Part shown: piece by piece, positions 1-11,884 of the stretch
Layout: each line of letters opens with the position of its first letter
Numbering within the stretch: the stretch's first letter is position 1
Source: Tubulanus polymorphus
Taxonomy: Eukaryota; Nemertea; Palaeonemertea; Tubulaniformes; Tubulanidae
Length of the DNA: 64,000 bases
Direction of reading: 5' to 3'
NCBI RefSeq assembly: GCF_964204645.1
Contig: NC_134027.1
Coordinates: 13,750,485 to 13,814,484 of the forward strand
Translations under genes and position numbers: made by a program
The notes under the pieces: model-generated
Databases searched by the model: none
The model's input: only the letters and a program-made list of their open reading frames with translations
What the model was told of the DNA's origin: nothing

Positions 1-167
1 TAGATCTACAGATAGGACAAGCTCTGGAGGTTTTTATGGACCCAGCAAGATCTACAGACAAGAAAGCACTTCAACATCCGATCATCCAGAATTTATATCG
101 GACTTTACAGTTCCAAACCATGGATATGACTCTTCACTTTTTCATGATAAATCATTGCCCATTGGTG
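1..167 (+). CDS. Gene A exon 1 (5' incomplete), Ser/Thr-rich protein
   Basis: The frame starting at base 2 is open to base 167 and ends in a canonical donor (G|GTAAGA at 168). The peptide is polar and rich in Ser, Thr, Asp and Gly, for example SSGGFYGPSKIYRQESTSTS. The exon ends in phase 1, and the exon candidates at 677, 15489 and 16390 continue in compatible phase. No domain is recognised; the protein looks disordered. Its 5' part lies outside the window. The last half of the exon plus its donor is duplicated at 4128-4289. The exon call rests on splice sites and phase, without transcript data. Confidence 0.55.
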
Positions 168-676
168 GTAAGAATTAAGTCCATTTCCTAGCTGAAAATA
201 GATGAATTATATTAGAATATTAGCCCAATAAATAAGAATTTGATGTGGCTGAAAAGACCTTCCAATACATCTAATTCCTCTATAGATTTGGATGACATAA
301 ATTTCATGCAAAAGAACTTCTTTCTTCATTACTGAAAATGGTGTGAAATTTATAAAAGAAGCCAGATTTAATGCCAATAAAAATCATCTCAAGCTTCTAG
401 GGTCTGGAGCAAAAAGTGTGACCTGATCTTCGAATTTGCTGCACTGTAGCTATCAGCTTGGGTTTGATTTGTGCCATTGAAGTGGCTTGGATGTGTTTTG
501 GCAATACATCAGCGCATAAAGTTTCAATGAAGACAATTTCGAGTTAATTTTGCTGATAAAAGCCCTAAAAATAGTAAAACAATAATACATGTATTAATAA
601 TAACGATGACAATAGTAATTATGATGACATTTACAAATCAATCAGAATATTCTAGAATAGATATATATATTTTAAG
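168..676 (+). other. Gene A intron 1
   Basis: AT-rich sequence between donor GTAAGA and an acceptor ending TTTAAG. It includes an AT-dinucleotide run before the acceptor. Nothing else is recognised. Confidence 0.5.
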
Positions 677-838
677 ATCCTGATACTGGTGAAATCAGTA
701 GAGGGAAACAACAGCCACAATCAGACTCCGATAGTGATGTATCCGTCTGCAATGCCAGTCTGGAACTTGCGTCAAGTCATTCTTCTGATAATGATGATGA
801 GGATGGACTGCCAAGATGGGATCAAATGACTAATTTTA
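677..838 (+). CDS. Gene A exon 2, acidic Ser/Asp-rich segment
   Basis: This internal exon of 162 bp is flanked by an AG acceptor at 675-676 and a GTGAGT donor at 839. Reading from exon 1 (phase 1) it is fully open and ends again in phase 1. It encodes about 54 residues rich in Ser, Asp and Glu (SDSDSDVSVCNASLELASSH, then SSDNDDEDGLPRWDQMTNF). The composition suggests a disordered, possibly phosphorylated segment. No family is recognised. Confidence 0.6.
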
Positions 839-1298
839 GTGAGTAGCGCTCATTCTCTCTACAAATTCTGCAGACCTCCCAACTGTTACAATTTTCCCGT
901 AATGATTACGGATTGACAGTTCAAATTACGGTGTTACGAGTGGGTGTTCAAAAATACGATTTGAGTCTATTTTCAGTATGTTTTATGGAAAACTCAAGCG
1001 TTGTTACGATTTTTTAAAAATATGTTGCGAACGAAGTTTAAACATGTTTTTGTTATCGGAAACTAAAAATAGGTTTCCTTTGGCACACACTGCACATTCT
1101 GCTACTCCAGACTATTGTCTGAGCAATCTTTTAAAGATTGCTCAGACAAGAGTCTGGAGCAAATAATCTGTGTATGCAGAAATCTTTTGTGTTAATAACA
1201 CCAATTTTTACTGAGAGCCAGTGTTGGGCCAATGACGGACCGATGAGTAATATTTGTTTTCCGGTTTTATGGCCATGGTCGCTTTTTTAATGATACAA

Positions 1299-2128
1299 CA
1301 GGGCCGGCGGAAGGTAAAAACTATTGGTACGGCCATCCCCAACCGTACCTAATAAATAGGCAGATGCGCATAGCGCGTTCTGGTTGGTCGCAATTATTAA
1401 TTGCGCAGAAAATTTGGAAAAATTGACTTATGATACGCATTCTGGGAGCATTTCAGAATGCATTTTAATAGTCAATTTTGTTTTGTTTCCATCAAGCCCC
1501 AATAGCGATGTCCCGTGCACCTAAAATTTTTGAGGTCAAAATTTGCCGGTTCTATAGCCACACAAGAGTATTAATTGTCATGGCCGCCATCGGCATTGTG
1601 GCGATTTGTTGGGGAGATACGTACTTGAAGGTGGTTAAGATAAGAAGGTTGCTACACTGATTTAGAAATCTATAGACCCAAAACCGGCTTTTTAATATCG
1701 TAATGAAACAATGTACAATGTGTAATGAAACAATCCAAGATTGGGATATGCAAACTTGAAAATTTTGTAAACAGGATTATCTTGAGCTGCTGTATTATGG
1801 AAATACTACATATTTATAATAGAGATATACCAATTAACCATGTGAAACTAGGAAAAAATCAGTATAACGATGAGAGATAACTGTAAATTACTCAGACTAC
1901 TGAATGATACCACCAATGACCAAAAAGTTTAAGGTTTAAGAACTTCAGCAGACCAAAAACTCCGATACGATGATCGTGATTTCTCAGAAACCGGTCTACA
2001 GCCTTACTTAAGTCAATATTTTAGATAGACCTGCGGTCGTCAGCATGACAGGAATTTTATTACACAAATTTTGAAAAATTATTGGTCCGGCCATGGCTGT
2101 ACTGGCCATACCGGTTCCGCCGGCCCTG
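1299..2128. mobile_element. Possible hAT-like non-autonomous element
   Basis: The segment begins CAGGGCCGGCGGAA and ends with the exact reverse complement of those 14 bases. CAGGG ends are common in hAT transposons. The flanking 8 bases (TGATACAA and TGCAATGA) do not form a clean target duplication, so the call is tentative. The interior has no coding capacity. Confidence 0.35.
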
Positions 2129-3254
2129 TGCAATGATGAAATTCAACAGTTTATTTGCCCTAAGCATTTTAACAAAAAATTCTGTCAAAAATTTTACATT
2201 GGCTAAATATTGGCTGTACATTGGCAAATATGCCGATGAAATGCCACAGAGCCAATGTTGGGCCGATATAGGGCCAACCAAAAATGTTGTGTGGGACTGC
2301 ATGTGCGATATAATCAGGGGCAGAAAGGCACAATTTTTAGATTTAGACTTAGATCTTTGATTTTGCTTAAACTAGGTTCGATGAACTTCTACAGAATGTC
2401 TCGGAAAATGTGTTACCGAAGCTTTAAGATTATATATTTATTAACTATAATTGAAATTTTTAAAGGTAAGGTTGTATAACCTGGAAGATTACTCAGTGTT
2501 TGTTGGATGTTTCCTCGTAGATGGAATATTAAAATGCTGTCATCAGTCATACATGCTATCATCAGTCATGCAAAACCAAAAATAAGAAATCAGGATTGTT
2601 ACATTGTCAGTGTTTTCCATTAGAGGGTTTTTAAGGGCCGGCACGCCCCTTCAATTTTCATGTTCGCCCCTGTAAAAGTCCTTCACCCGCTCAGGTAGGT
2701 ATGTCTATGAATATCTTGGGATTTCCTGGCGTGTTAAAAATCTTAAAAAATCAATGCGCGGAAAGGTCATGACGAGTTAAAAATTGCTGCACTCAGCCGC
2801 TGAATGAACTAAACCAATGGCCTCAATTTTACAAGTCTCAATGCCCATAGAAAAACTTTTATTATGATTACCAAAATATTTTTCAAACATTAGGTTACCA
2901 AATGTAAATGAATAAATGCTTGCTGAGATATATTGACAAATCTAGTTATATGAATGGAAGAACATCGAACTATTTTACGCTTGTAGGACTACCAATCCCC
3001 ATCAGAAAATTGCTTCAAGGAAACTGCCGACGATCGCTTTCTAGCCAAAGGCTATAAAAATTACTGTGCTTAGTCTAGTTGATTATGACCCAAAATGCTA
3101 GGAAAACGCATCTGAGTACCTACAAAAAGTAAAGTTCCGATAAGTATGTACCGTCCCTGCGAATTTTCTTACAATGGAGAACACTGCTAATGTATTCAAT
3201 TACTGCTGTGAGGTGATGAAAACACCGTAACAAAATCATTCAAATTTGATTATT
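2129..3254. other. No recognisable feature
   Basis: AT-rich intronic sequence. Motifs such as GAGCCAATGTTGGGCC at 2250 recur near 1213 and suggest old repeat debris. No gene or structured RNA is seen. Confidence 0.4.
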
Positions 3255-4010
3255 GTTAGTAATTATTTCACATATCCGCCATAGGTATTGTTTCATTTTA
3301 ATAACCGGTGATTGTTTTGATTGACATTGATGTGTTAACGAACATTCACTAACACAAGGCCTCCACGTGCGTGCGGAGTGCTAATCATTTAGACTGTTGC
3401 ACACACAAACACACACGCTCGTACAGTATACACTGCTATACACTGCTTGGCGCGTGCACGTTTGACATGAAAATAGGCTGAATAATCGTAGCGGAAGATG
3501 AGCGGCCGCTGTGTTTTCTGTTTGATAGTATTTGTAATAAATTGTAATTTCTTGTGACCTGCTAATACTAAGCAGCAAACTATAGGTATAGGACAAGGTC
3601 TGAATATTGTAGTAGTAAATTCCAGGATTTAAAACCATCTATAAATACGCCGATTTCTTACTGTACCATTATTTTAGCATCCGCAGCCATACATTGGAAG
3701 AGGTTTCCAAGACTAAATATTCAGCCACCCTCTGATATGTGACACCATATGAATTTTATTTGAATATTTTTTCATATTGTGAAAAATTTTGTTTTGAAAA
3801 TATAGAATAGCTTCCCTGCCGCGCCTACCTGTACCCTACGAAATTTTGGACGTGGACCGTAAACAAATGTATATCTTGGTCTTATTTGACTACAAAATGA
3901 TTCTTTAAGAAAGTAAAATACAATATTTAAACTTGTAGAACTTTGAAGTCACGAGTTAAAAACACTTTTCAAGCAATGCCCTTACTCCAAACAACCTCTA
4001 GCTTTCAAGG
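3255..4010. repeat. Repeat family R1, copy A, left half
   Basis: This stretch is paralogous to 22855-24117. Shared landmarks are the CCATAGGTATT start, a CA-rich stretch (ACACACAAACACACAC) and the end around CAACCTCTAGCTTTCAAGG. It lacks the MITE present in the other copy and preserves the empty target TTA at 3756-3758. The repeat class is unknown. Confidence 0.6.
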
Positions 4011-4127
4011 CAATCATTTCGTCAATACTAGACAAAATCACAGGACCTGTCCTCCAGATAAATACACTTAGTTTAATAACATGAGGATTCCATGTGTCAG
4101 TGTGGAATACGTGCAATGCGGATTCTA

Positions 4128-4289
4128 TCCAGAATTTATATCGGACTTTACAGTTCCAAACCATGGATATGACTCTTCACTTTTTCATGATAAATCATTG
4201 CCCATTGGTGGTAAGAATTTAGTCCATTTCCTAGCTGAAAATAGATGAATTATATTAGAATATTAGCCCAATAGATAAGAATTCGATGT
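4128..4289 (+). pseudogene. Duplicated gene A exon 1 fragment with its donor site
   Basis: This segment is nearly identical to 85-247. It copies the 3' half of gene A exon 1, its GTAAGA donor and about 80 bp of intron 1. It lies in intron 2, same orientation, about 4 kb downstream. It has no obvious acceptor at its left edge, so it is called a fragment. It could act as a cryptic exon if an upstream AG were used. Confidence 0.6.
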
Positions 4290-5182
4290 CTCTAAAAGAT
4301 TTTGATATGCGGATTCTATTGTGCAGATATCTCATATCCATATGCGGTTACAATTTGGATACTATGTCTAAATAACTGCATGTTGATTTGAGACGCATAT
4401 GCTGTCCTTCCGTATTCGATATGTTTTCATAACAAATCCGATTTGCAGATATAATATCTTTTCACGCAGTGTTTGTTGGGTAGTTATGGGCTTTCAAAGA
4501 CGAAACCCCTCAAAATCTTGGTTATGTATAATTTGGGTTGACCCGATTTGACCTCCTTCATCATATTGTTAAATATGTTAATTAGGTGGATCAGCAGGTG
4601 CGCATTATTTCACTAATGAAAATGGCGGCACAATTAATTAGGTTGATATACATCATTTCTGGCGCAAATACTGATACTCGAGGTGTATGATATAACTATT
4701 TATTGCGTGCGATGTTTTAAATGATTCATCTAATTATGAAATCCTGTGCATAAGGTAACGTTGCATCAAGATATATGATGAAAATGTGGTTTCAAAATGC
4801 GGTTATTTGGTTATTTACCTCTGTGTTCCCCACAGGACGGCTGATTCATTGACGATAGCATCAAATTCTTAAAGAGGAGTCTGATATATATACACGACTG
4901 GAATACTTGTTTTATCATTACTAATTCATGTCCTTATATTGACGTTCGCATTAGCGATCCGTTTTGGAGCCTGATTATTTGTATCAGTTTGTTAATTGCA
5001 GCACAGTGATGAGCGTTCACGTTGAAAACAGTTGTGTATAGGTGGGTAGGCAATATTGCCTTATACACTCGCGTTCATTGCATGTATGTATGAGTTATAG
5101 ATAACGCGCCACGGTGGTGGTACCGCGTAACAATGTTTAGTGTGAGTGAAGATGTATGCTTGCTGACCTACTAAAAGCAATC
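4290..5182. other. No recognisable feature
   Basis: AT-rich intronic sequence separating the two halves of repeat R1 copy A. No convincing exon, RNA gene or repeat was identified. Confidence 0.4.
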
Positions 5183-5490
5183 CTATCATGAAATCTTTAA
5201 AATCCATGTCAGTCGATAAACTTTATTTCGTCAGTAACCGGCACTGGCCTAAAATTTGCGGTACTTGGAAGATTCTGTCCTGATTGGTTCGTATGATCAT
5301 GAAAAACCTCCGATGACACCCACGCTCTCACCAAGTTTGTACCGTATTTTAACGGGTCACTCATAATTTTAGTTATTTTACGACATTTTAAGGATGTATT
5401 AAATTTATGAACATTTGTTGAGACAAAAATTTCCATAATTAATTTTTCAAATATTTCATTCTCGTTAAAAGTCAGTTATCATTAAAAGTT
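5183..5490. repeat. Repeat family R1, copy A, right half
   Basis: This stretch is paralogous to 24592-24910, with shared blocks such as GCAATCCTATCATG, CTCACCAAGTTTGTACCGTA and TCTCGTTAAAAGTCAGTTAT. In both copies foreign sequence lies between the two halves of R1. Confidence 0.55.
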
Positions 5491-5526
5491 CACATCTTTG
5501 TAACCGATTTCAGTGTGTAAAATATG

Positions 5527-5638
5527 GAGATAAGACGTCCAATAGAATGAAAATGATATGTGGAGTCCCACAAGGATCGATCTTGGGTCCTCTACTCTTT
5601 ATATTGTACATTAACGACTGCCCCAATGCGTCAGCTAT
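5527..5638 (+). mobile_element. LINE reverse transcriptase fragment, left of DIRS copy 1
   Basis: The sequence encodes the non-LTR RT block GVPQGSILGPLLFILYINDC. It is cut at base 5638 by the left end of the DIRS element and resumes in the same frame at 11885 with the RT active-site block MADDTNTF. The two halves are one element of the Jockey/CR1-like type, split by the DIRS insertion. Confidence 0.8.
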
Positions 5639-5775
5639 ATTTCCGTCGAGGACTGTACCCTTTCCTATGGTTTGTGCCAATATTTTCTAAATTTGGATTG
5701 ATCGCCAATGGTTTTTCTATACGACCCGGCCCTGCGGTATTGCATTTAGCCACCGGCGAAATCCGCCATCATTTT
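5639..5775 (+). repeat. DIRS copy 1 left inverted terminal repeat
   Basis: This is the reverse complement of the region before 11884. It carries the landmarks CCCTTTCCTATGGTTT, TCTATACGACCCGGCCCTGC and GGCGAAATCCGCCAT. Confidence 0.8.
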
Positions 5776-5977
5776 TCTTGGCGTTCTAGCAGTAGAACGC
5801 GTTGGATTTTTTCGCCGTAAAAATCTGGGAATTAGGATATTAGGGAGTTTTCACTCTCATAACGGTGAGTCCGTTCGGTTTGGGGGTTATCCCTGGTTTC
5901 TATTTTTCCGTAAGAATTTTATTTACAAATATAATTTGATTGAATTGAATTGAATTTATTATTGTGACAGAATAATA

Positions 5978-8371
5978 ATGCCACCCCCTCCTAAGGGTCA
6001 ACATCGTGGCGGGGAGGGATGCGGGCATTTGTTTGGCGCCTGGGACAATCACGATTCGTATGCGTCATGCAGGCACAAATCCGGTCAAATATGTACAAGG
6101 AGCAATCCTTGCAAGATTAGCGAGGTGTGGTCCGACGACCTTTGGCTTCGGGCCGATAAGGCTCTTAAACTAAGCGATCGTCATCGAGTTAATAGCAGGG
6201 ATTCGTCGGTTTCGGCCAACCGACGTGCCAACCGACATCTCTAATTCTGTTTCTAATCGTATAGCGGAGCGGTCGCCGGTCGTTCTGGTACGATCGGCTT
6301 CCCAACTCCGTTCACCGTGGAGGAACGCTGGTTCACCGGCACCGGTCTCCGGTCATTCACCGGTCTCTGGTCGTTCACCGGTTCGGCCGGTACAGACTAC
6401 ATGTTCTGAACCGAGCGCGCGCCGCGGTATTCGGGAACGGCCCGCACCGGTTCGGTCGGTACCGGTCCGGGTCGGGCATCGGTCCGGTCCAGACGTCGTC
6501 TGGTTGAAAACATCCGGTTCGTTCATCGTCTGATTCTGATCGTCGCTAAGGGGATAGAGCTCGCTCTCCCACTAGATCTAGACGCTGTGAGCGTAATAAA
6601 CGAGCAAGATCTCCTCGCAGATCAAGGTTTGATCGTGAGAGGGATTACGATCGTTATTGTAGGAAGTTTCGCCGTCGGTCTTCTCATCGTTCGTCGACGT
6701 CGGTTAGCGATGAAGGCGATTCTTCTAGTAGGTCTCGATCCCGTTCGAGGGACCGTCACCGAAGTCGGCATGATCGTCGGGATACTGGAAAATTCCTGAC
6801 TGAAGGATTTCCATGTATTTGAAGAGAAAATTTTAAACTTGTTATCATCGTCGCAACAAGTCGCTGCAACCTCTACAACAGGTAAGCCTATTCCTGATTG
6901 TCCGGTTAGAAGTTCGCCAGCCCACTCCGTTCTTCGGAATTCTGACTCTGAATTCCTGGATGCTGCGGTAGGGTCTGATTTCAATGAGGATCCGGTCCCA
7001 GAAGCGGCAATTCCTTCTGGGGTCGTTCCTGTCGCGAGCAATTGTGGGTTGCCCCAGAGGATGGGGGCTTCCCTGGCTCGCAATGTATCTCCGTCCCGTT
7101 CAGTTTTATCCGAACCAGTGGGGGACTTGCCATTTAGAGCGATGATAAGTGAGTTCTTTGTCAAGCACAGGGCAACTCGCGCTAAGCCCACAGCAGCTCC
7201 TCTGGTCGGTGAGTCAATGGAAGCTTATCCGATCTTAATGTTTTACGGGAATCGTCGGCGGTTTCGAGAGAATGGGCTCGATTGGATACGCAATTATGGG
7301 GTGAATGTCGGCTTGGAACATTTTCATTTCCCCCTCCAGAACGGGGTATGAAATATTTTAGTTCAACCGATCCACCTATAGGCGCATTTCGCTCGGGATA
7401 TTATGCAACTCCAGGTGCTGTGGATCACAGTCATAATTGCCTGGATGCTGATTATACTTTGATCAGCCCGAATACTGTTACAGCACAGTCGGGTATTCGT
7501 TTGCCTAAGTCCGGTTTGGTGGCCATGACGTCAATCCTGGACAATCTTACCAGGGTTGGTTCGTTTCAGGATATGGCACTTAAGGTGTTGACGGGTGAGC
7601 TTCGCGAGACTCACGCCGCCGTTCATGCGGGCTCCGATCCAGAGTCATTTGCCCTAAAACTGGAGGGAATGGACCGAATTATCCAATCTTTGGCTCGGTC
7701 TGTTTCGCACGTAATTCCGTTGTCGGTTGGCCATGACGTCAATCTTGGACAATCTTACCAGGGTTGGTTCGTTTCAGGATATGGCACTTAAGCTGTTGAC
7801 GGGTGAGCTTCGCGAGACTCACGCCGCCGTTCTTGCGGGCTCCGACCCAGAGTCAGTTGCCCTAAAACTGGAGGGAATGGACCGGATTATCCAATCTTTG
7901 GCTCGGTCTGTTTCGCATGTAATTCTGTTGTCGGTTCGGGGTCAGGCTAATCTTTTGTTAGCCTCCCGTCAGTCAGTGATGGACTCCAGTTCCAAAACTC
8001 GTCTACCGGATATGGTGTCCAATGCTTTGCTGAGAGCTCAATTGGGGACGTCTTCACGTCTCTTCTCCGGTTGGTGCCCTCCGGTTTCCGCAGAGCTGAG
8101 GAAGATTCGGGAGGTCCAGGCCAAGTCCAACCCCCGAACTCCGTGGAAAAAGCGTTCTGGTCCGACGCCGGCGGCGCAAGGTTCGGCACGGACGCAAACA
8201 GGACCATCTCAAACTTCAGCGCTTTCTCAGGCGGCTTCGGATGCCGGTTGGAGAACTAGCGCGCAACTTCAACAATCGTGTCAAGCCTCGTCCAGTCGTA
8301 ACAGTTCCAGTTCGTATGGAGGCAAGGGGAAGGCTCCAAAAAAGGGGCTCTTTCGGAAAAACTCGAAATGA
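5978..8371 (+). pseudogene. DIRS Gag-like ORF, copy 1 (frameshifted)
   Basis: The ATG at 5978 starts a Cys/His-rich N-terminus (GGEGCGHLF, WDNHDSYASC, GQICTRSNPCKI), a pattern known from DIRS Gag. A basic Arg/Ser-rich segment follows, but here it is spread over other frames. The structural core lies at 6839-7351, shifts frame near the C-run at 7332, and continues at 7343-7730. A 208-bp tandem duplication then shifts the frame again. The end (7727-8371) is Ser/Gln/Lys-rich and basic. The equivalent region of copy 2 reads better, so frameshifts in the RS segment are private to copy 1. Confidence 0.7.
7521..7936 (+). repeat. 208-bp tandem duplication in DIRS gag, copy 1
   Basis: The segment beginning GGCCATGACGTCAATC at 7521 recurs at 7729, a period of 208 bp. 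Since 208 is not a multiple of three, it shifts the gag frame. The same duplication is present in copy 2. Confidence 0.85.
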
Positions 8372-10410
8372 ATTCTTGGGACCAGTGGGAGGTTGTCTGC
8401 AGCAGGCAGCAACCCACTGGTCCGACCTTTTCGGAGACGGTTGGCCCTCCCGGGTCATCTCTACGTGGCTACTGTGTCCGTTTCCTAAGGCGACCGCGCC
8501 TGACGAGGTCACCTCCCGACATGCGGCCAAAACCAGGTCAGGAGGCCTTAATCTCTCCGGCTCTCAAGGAATTGGCCGAGAAGGGAGCGATAGAACCAGT
8601 TTGCAACGAAACTTCTCCCGGCTGGTTTTCTCGAATATTCATGGTACCAAAGGCCACAGGGGGTCAACGGACGGTGATAGATCTGTCATCCCTCAATCGG
8701 CACCTAGACATTCCAAGGTTCCGGATGACCAAACCCAATGACGTGATTCAAGGGCTCCGTCCGGGTCAATGAGCGGCTTCGTTGGACCTGAAAGATGCTT
8801 ACTTTCAGGTTCCAATACACCCAAAATCTCGGCGATTTCTCAGGATAAAGTGGAAAGGCCGCCAGTTCCAATTCAGGTCTCTTCCATTTGGCCTCAGTAC
8901 GGCCCTGTCGGTTTTCACCAAGTTGGTCAAGTCAGTTCAGAAGGTACTTCAGTCAAGGGGTGTTCGACTGTTCGTTTACCTTGACGACTGGTAAATAGTC
9001 GCGAATTCGGCTCAGGAATGTCGGGAGGCAATGACCTCAGTCTTGGACTTAGTCCATCAGCTAGGGTTCCGCGTAAACAGGGAAAAATCTCAGTTGACGC
9101 CGGCCCAACAGTTCACTTATCTCGGCAAGGACTTCGATCTCCGAATCGGCAAAGTCTTTCCGTCTATGGCTCGAGTAGCCAAACTTCAAGAAGCTGTAGC
9201 GATAGTTTCCACAACGCCGAGAACAGCTCGTTACTGGTCACGGCTTCTAGGCTCCATCAGCTCCATGGGTCTGGTGGTGCCCTTAGGCCGCCTCAGAAGC
9301 AGGCGCTTGCAACAATATTGGAAGGTCTTCTGGTCTCGGTCGAAGGGCAACTGGGAGACCTTGATTCCCGTACCTCCAACCGATTTAAGTCTGGATCTTC
9401 AGTGGTGGGCGGCAACTACGAATCTTCGGCGTGGGGTGTCACTAGCCCCGTTAGAGGCTCCAGTTCGTGTATTCACGGATGCCAGTAACCAAGGATGGGG
9501 GGCACATCTGGAGAACCGAGTCAAAGCCGGGAGATGGTCTCGCTACGAGGCCACCAACCACATAAATTTCCTAGAAATGCTGGCGGTGTGGAAGGCCCTG
9601 AAGTTCTTTCACAAGGAGAGTGGAGGGCCACCACGTTTGGTTAGCCACAGACAATTCATCAGTGAGGACTTACCTTCAGAACCAAGGGGGCACTCACTCA
9701 GAAACCCTCACAGGTCTGTCGGCCAAAATTCTTCTTTGGTGCCAGACAAAGGGCGTGTCCCTGACTGTGGCACATTTAGCAGGGAAAAGGAACGTGTTGG
9801 CCGATGCTCTGTCTCGTCGAGGTCAGGCTATTGCGACAGAATGGGTTCTCCACCAAGAAGTAGCCGATCGGGTTCGGGGCATGTTTGGCAATCCGCTGCT
9901 GGATCCGTTTGCCACCCGGTTCAATCGGAGGTGTCCTCTGTTTGTGTCCCCGTTTCCAGACGCGGAAGCGTGGGGGTCGATGCCTTCTCTGTGGACTCGT
10001 CGGGGATGCATACGTATGCGTTCCCGCCCACACCAGTCCTGCCGCGCTTACTGGATCAAATAGAGAGATCAGTCAATTGCAACATAGTTCTGGTAGCACC
10101 ATGTTGGCCAGCTCAGAAATGGTTCCTACCACTTCTCAACCTACTGTGCGACAACCCCAGGATTCTTCCGAATTTCCCATCGCTTCTGTCTTGGGGGAAC
10201 TTTCGGCATTATCCAAACAGCCAGTGGTTAAATCTGCTCGCCTGGCCATTGTCCAGCGATCCTTGTCAGCTTCAGGCTTTTCAGAACAGGCTGCCTCCTT
10301 TATCGCAGGATCTAAACGGCCATCAACAAGTACCATTTACGATGCCAAATGGAGCCATTTCGCGGATTGGTGTGCTGCAGGGGAAATTGATCCATGCTCA
10401 CCCTCTGTAG
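8241..10410 (+). pseudogene. DIRS reverse transcriptase-RNase H, copy 1
   Basis: RT motifs are readable: WFSRIFMVPKATGG, the catalytic LDLKDAYFQVPIHP, FRSLPFGLST and FVYLDDW. TGA at 8770-8772 replaces Trp just before LDLKDAY. TAA at 8992-8994 follows DDW, with the same frame open on both sides. RNase H follows (VFTDAS, NFLEMLAVW, then LATDNSS and HLAGKRNVLADALS). The last two motifs are in a different frame from 9620 to about 9975, after which the first frame resumes (YAFPPTPVLPRLLDQ). There is also a frameshift near 8450 relative to copy 2. Confidence 0.8.
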
Positions 10411-11383
10411 CTCAATTGGCAGATTTTTTACTGCACCTATTTGTAGTAAAAGGTTTGCAGGTCATAACTATTAAAGGTTACCGCTCCGCGATTTCTCATA
10501 CATTGCGTGCTTCTGGATGGCCAAATGTAACAGGGGATCATCGGATATCCCAGCTTGTTGCAGGGTTTTCTATTTCCCGGCCTCGGGATACCAAGGATAG
10601 TTCCACCATGGGATCCGTCTGTAATTTTGAAGAAGTTAATGGAGGCTCCATTTGAACCTCTTTCGGCAGCGTCATTTGGGAATTTGTCAAAAAAGACTGT
10701 ATTTTTGCTGTTCTTGGCTTGCTCAGCCCGTCGCTCTGAGATTCATGCGCTTTCAGTCCGACAAGGTCATATTGTCTTTGGGCCAGCGAAGGAATTTGTT
10801 TCGCTGCGGCCTGCTTTGGAATTTTTTGGCAAAGAACCAACGACCAGGCTCGGTTGGGCGTCAATGGCGAATTGAAGTCCTAAAACATCGAGTGGAACCG
10901 GGCATCCCGGACAGTCCTGTGCGGGCGTTGTGTTTCTATTTAGATCGCTCTGCTTCACGGAGGGGTTCACGGGAGCGGTTATTTATTCCGCTGCTGGATC
11001 ACCTAAAGGGTGATATTTCACGGGACACAGTGGCCCGATGGGTCTCTTCACTGATCAAGGACATTTTATTGAAGGAGAATCTTTCCTCAGAGGGAGTGGT
11101 TTCTCATCAAGTGAGGTCTATGGCTACTTCCTGCGCAGCCTTTTCGGGTGCTCCGTTGGAGGAAGTCTGTCGGGCAGCCTTTTGGAATTCTCCATCGACA
11201 TTCACGTCATTTTATTTACGGGATGTTTCAGGCCAGTTAGGCTCATTAGCTTCACTTGGTCCTGTTGTCATGGCTCAAGGTGTCCGTTCTTTCCGATCGG
11301 ACGTAGAATATTTATGTTGCATCATCAGGATCACAGGGGGTATATCCTTGTACATAGTTTGGGCTCATATCTGCAAGTATTAA
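10101..11383 (+). pseudogene. DIRS tyrosine recombinase, copy 1 (frameshifted, catalytic Tyr kept)
   Basis: The likely start is the ATG at 10101, overlapping the RT-RNase H region in another frame, as in copy 2. An extra G near 10585 and an extra T near 10830 break the frame. A 9-bp in-frame deletion lies near 10913 and an 8-bp deletion before the stop. The C-terminal half (10830-11383) keeps SHQVRSMATS with the catalytic His and Arg, and FTSFYLRDVSG with the nucleophile Tyr codon at 11213-11215. The Arg motif ARRSEIHAL is present in an adjacent frame. Copy 1 therefore has an intact active-site residue set in a broken frame. Confidence 0.8.
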
Positions 11384-11566
11384 TTTTGCAAAATTCCGGG
11401 GGGGGCCCCTGAGCTGGACGAACTCACTGTGGCCAACCGGTCTTCCCTGTGCTACAGTGCTCCATTCCGTGCTTGGGTAAGTGCTCTCTTTTTCCCTCTT
11501 ACCTTGCGTTTGAGCGGTGGTTTTTCTATCTACCTTTCCCACCATCCTTGTGCTAGGCTAGTCTAG

Positions 11567-11663
11567 CAAAAACCATAGGAAAGGGTACAGTACTCGACGG
11601 AAATATTACAATTTTTGGAACTAAAATTTGTATTTCCGAGTAGTACTTACCCTTTCCTATGGT
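11567..11663 (+). repeat. DIRS copy 1 internal complementary region
   Basis: This segment is the reverse complement of the left end fused to the reverse complement of the right end: ACAGTACTCGACGGAAAT followed by ACAATTTTTGGAACTAAAAT. This fused arrangement is the DIRS internal complementary region, thought to template restoration of the circle junction. Confidence 0.8.
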
Positions 11664-11719
11664 GGGAATCCCGGCCACCTGCCCCGCATAGCTGGTTTTT
11701 TTTTTTGGTCTGCAATGAC

Positions 11720-11884
11720 GTAAAAAGATGGCGGATTTCGCCGGTGGCTTAATGCAATACCGCAGGGCCTGGTCGTATAGAAAAACCATTGGTGATCAAT
11801 CCAAATTTAGAAAATATTGGCAAAAACCATGAGAAAGGGTAAGTACTACTCGGAAATACAAATTTTAGTTCCAAAAATTGTAAT
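11720..11884 (+). repeat. DIRS copy 1 right inverted terminal repeat
   Basis: Complementary to the left terminal repeat, with about 45 extra terminal bases ending TTCCAAAAATTGTAAT. The next base continues the interrupted LINE RT frame. Confidence 0.8.

Larger units (their letters stand above)
5639..11884 (+). mobile_element. DIRS retrotransposon copy 1 (complete, mutated)
   Basis: The element is 6.2 kb and starts ATTTCCGTCGAG. It has inverted terminal repeats, an internal complementary region near the right end, and gag, RT-RNase H and tyrosine recombinase regions in that order. These are the diagnostic parts of a DIRS element, which integrates as a circle through a tyrosine recombinase and makes no target-site duplication. 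The insertion lies inside a LINE RT frame. Coding regions carry frameshifts, in-frame stops and a 208-bp tandem duplication. It is very similar to copy 2 at 26780-32975, so insertion was probably recent. Confidence 0.9.

Noticed and set aside
1299-2128. Confident hAT transposon
   Set aside because: The 14-bp inverted ends are suggestive, but no 8-bp target duplication is visible, so it is listed only as possible.
6622-7191. 189-codon minus-strand frame across DIRS gag
   Set aside because: It is antisense to the recognisable Gag frame and arises from its GC-rich codon use.
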